Shown here: piece by piece, positions 62,372-64,000 of the stretch
How the letters are laid out: every line of letters begins with the position of its first letter
Numbering within the stretch: the stretch's first letter is position 1
Source of the DNA: Oceanicola sp. 502str15
Lineage (GTDB): Bacteria; Pseudomonadota; Alphaproteobacteria; Rhodobacterales; Rhodobacteraceae
DNA: 64,000 nucleotides
Reading direction: 5' to 3'
NCBI RefSeq assembly: GCF_024105635.1
Contig: NZ_WYDQ01000001.1
Span: 2,418,001 to 2,482,000 of the forward strand
Position numbers and translations under genes: made by a program
Notes under the pieces: generated by a model
What the model saw: only the letters and a program-made list of their open reading frames with translations
Told to the model about the DNA's origin: nothing
Databases searched by the model: none

Positions 62372-63658
62372 TTATCTTGCGCCAAAGGCGACGTCGGGAA
62401 GGAAGAGCGAAATCGCGGGGAGGTAAGTGACGAGCAGCAGCAGCGCGACCATCGCCAGAAGGAATGGCGCGACGCCGCGGATGACCGTGCTGACCGAGGC
62501 GCCCGATATCAGCTTCATGGTGAAGAGGTTGAGGCCGAAGGGCGGCGTCAGCAGCGCGATTTCCATGTTGATGATCAGGATGATGGCGAAGTGCACGAGG
62601 TCGATCTCGAAGGCGCGCAGCAGCGGCAGGATCAGCGGCACCACGACCAGTGTGATCACCAGTGCGTCGAAGAACATACCAAGGATCAGCATCATGACAT
62701 TGGCGATCAGCAGGAACTGCCAGCCCGAGAGCTCCCATTGCGACACCGCCGCCACGATGCGCTGCGGCAGGGTTTCCTGGATCGCCCACTGACCGAACAT
62801 CAGCGCCCCGCCGACGATGAAGGAAATCGCCGCCGCCGCGATGATGCCCTCGGCCACGAGGTCGGGGATCTGGCGCAGGGTGATGCTGCGATAGCAGAAC
62901 AGCGACACCACGATGGCCGCCACCACCGAGAGCGCGGAGGCTTCGGTGACGGTGGCGAAACCGCCGTAGATCGACACGAAGATCAACGCCGGGATCGAAA
63001 GGGCCGGCAGTGCCGAGGCGAGCTTGCGGAGGAGGTCGGCGCGTGGCGGGCGGGGTTCTGTCTCGATCGGCATGCCGCGGATGAAATAGAGGGCGACGAG
63101 CGCAAGCAGGGTGGCCTGCAACAGGCCCGGCACCACGCCGGCGAGGAAGATGCGCGGGATCGAGGTTTCGCTGACAAGGCCGTAGATGATCATTGCGGTC
63201 GAGGGCGGGATCAGGATGCCCAGCGTGCCGGAGGTTGCCACGAGGCCGATGGAAAAGCCCTCGGGGTAACCGCGCTGCTGCATGATCGGGAGCAGGATGG
63301 TGCCGATGGCGAGCGCCGTGGCCACCGAGGAGCCTGAGATGGCGGCAAAGAGCGCCGTGGCCACCACGCAGACCAGGGCGGAACTCCCCTTGAGTCCGCC
63401 GATCAACGCCTCTGCCGCTTCAATCAATCTGCGGGCGATGCCGCCGCGGTGCATGATCACCGCCGCCGTCATGAAGAACGGCACCGGGATCAGCCCCGGG
63501 GAGATGACGCGCTCCACCATGATTTCGGCCAAGGTCACGGGCACGACGCCGCTGGTGATGAAGAGCGCCACAGCCACGCCGCCGATGGCCGCGAAGAGTG
63601 GGGTGCCGACGATCATGAGTAGGATGAAGGCGAGGATGCCGAGTGCGAGGAGAGTCAT
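62372..63658 (-). CDS. TRAP transporter large permease subunit (DctM family)
   Basis: This membrane protein of 428 residues with about 12 hydrophobic segments is the large permease of a tripartite ATP-independent periplasmic transporter. LLALGILAFILLMIVGTPLFAAIG, IPLPFFMTAAVIMHRGGIARRL-like (IPVPFFMTAAVIMHRGGIARRL, two adjoining segments), GYPEGFSIGLVATSGTLGILIPPSTAMIIYGL (two adjoining segments) and ALLTPPFGLNLFTMK match DctM. TRAP systems import carboxylates by ion symport. Its ATG overlaps the dctQ stop (63655-63658). Confidence 0.92.
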   Translation of the reverse strand: MTLLALGILAFILLMIVGTPLFAAIGGVAVALFITSGVVPVTLAEIMVERVISPGLIPVPFFMTAAVIMHRGGIARRLIEAAEALIGGLKGSSALVCVVATALFAAISGSSVATALAIGTILLPIMQQRGYPEGFSIGLVATSGTLGILIPPSTAMIIYGLVSETSIPRIFLAGVVPGLLQATLLALVALYFIRGMPIETEPRPPRADLLRKLASALPALSIPALIFVSIYGGFATVTEASALSVVAAIVVSLFCYRSITLRQIPDLVAEGIIAAAAISFIVGGALMFGQWAIQETLPQRIVAAVSQWELSGWQFLLIANVMMLILGMFFDALVITLVVVPLILPLLRAFEIDLVHFAIILIINMEIALLTPPFGLNLFTMKLISGASVSTVIRGVAPFLLAMVALLLLVTYLPAISLFLPDVAFGAR

Positions 63659-64000
63659 TCGACGTTCTCCCCTTGGGGCACATGGGCGTCTTCCAGTTCG
63701 CCGGGGCGGAAGATGCGCCAGAGGTAGGCCAGCGCCATGAGGCTCATGGTGATCGGAAAGATGGCGTGGATCGGTGCAATGGGCAATTGCAGGGTGCTTT
63801 TGGAAACTTCCATCAGCCGCGCGTCGAGCTTGACCAGCGCCAGCCCCTGCCAGGCCATGTAGGCGCAGAATGCCAGCGCGACCGCAAAGCCGAAGCGTTG
63901 CAGCAGGCGGCGCGGCCCGGCGGGAAAGCGCGAGACGATGCCCGCGGTGAGGTGTCGGTTGCCGAGCACCAGCAGGAAGCCCGCGATCAGCACGCCCCAG
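63655..64000 (-). CDS. TRAP transporter small permease subunit (DctQ family), cut by window end
   Basis: This is the C-terminal ~114 residues of a DctQ-type small permease. The reading frame is open through base 64000, so the N-terminus lies outside the window. Three hydrophobic segments are visible: LIAGFLLVLGNRHLTAG, FGFAVALAFCAYMAWQGLALV and AIFPITMSLMALAYLWRIF. The order dctQ-dctM is normal, and a dctP binding-protein gene is expected upstream beyond the edge. The stop overlaps the dctM start (ATGA). Confidence 0.85.
   Translation of the reverse strand, partial: WGVLIAGFLLVLGNRHLTAGIVSRFPAGPRRLLQRFGFAVALAFCAYMAWQGLALVKLDARLMEVSKSTLQLPIAPIHAIFPITMSLMALAYLWRIFRPGELEDAHVPQGENVE

Noticed and set aside
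1..64000. CRISPR arrays, prophage or defence islands
   Set aside because: No regularly spaced repeats, phage structural genes, restriction enzymes or other defence signatures were seen on either strand.

Overview
The window is a high-GC chromosomal segment of an alphaproteobacterium, most likely a marine member of the Rhodobacteraceae (Roseobacter group). The evidence is the choline/betaine oxidation genes, a GcvT-fused FAD dehydrogenase, a Hint-domain protein, a homospermidine synthase, DUF1467 beside methylmalonyl-CoA epimerase, TRAP transporter genes, and many small ATGA-coupled operons. Almost all of it is compact housekeeping and metabolic sequence. I see no CRISPR array, prophage, secretion-system cluster or recognisable defence island. 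Family names were assigned by reading translated sequence, without database searches.

Layout. 1-3.5 kb: end of a betC-betB-betA operon (choline-O-sulfate to glycine betaine). 3.65-9.9 kb: tamA-tamB, outer-membrane protein assembly. 9.9-12.8 kb: a small secreted protein and a dimethylglycine/sarcosine-dehydrogenase-like flavoprotein, which fits betaine catabolism. 13-14.65 kb: panC-panB (pantothenate). 14.65-19.2 kb: a 2-hydroxyacid dehydrogenase, an SH3 protein, and an overlapping hisC / prephenate dehydrogenase / extensin-like operon. 19.4-25 kb: an unassigned membrane protein, homospermidine synthase, an NTF2-like protein, a nuclease-fold protein and a DUF4394 protein. 25.1-30.3 kb: rpsD, a Hint protein, an LpxR-like outer-membrane enzyme, a CoA-transferase and trpA. 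30.4-36.6 kb: DUF1801, a membrane LAS-type metallopeptidase-like protein, a histone-deacetylase-like hydrolase, DUF167, pth, a GST, map and a GAF histidine kinase. 36.8-44.9 kb: rplY, an MFS carrier, lldD, a PQQ-type sugar dehydrogenase, a minimal metalloprotease, a nitroreductase, an EI24 protein, DUF1467, mce and a response regulator. 45.2-53.6 kb: a GNAT, an orphan Flp-pilin-like peptide, DUF1501/DUF1800, a hemerythrin, an AhpD-like protein with a divergent TetR gene, a CPT-like kinase and aspS. 53.8-60 kb: cfa, an acyl-CoA synthetase, an ABC exporter, a GH25 lipoprotein and tRNA-Gly(TCC). 60.2-64 kb: a dead IS5-type element, then a TRAP permease pair with a CoA-transferase.

The non-coding features most worth a second look are five identical copies of a 22-base palindromic element. 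Three of them supply the TAG stop codon of the adjacent gene. There is also a double palindromic operator between the AhpD-like gene and its TetR gene. The most interesting coding features are an unannotated-looking membrane protein with a MepA/LAS zinc-site pattern, translationally coupled to a deacetylase-family enzyme, and a lone pilin-like small ORF.
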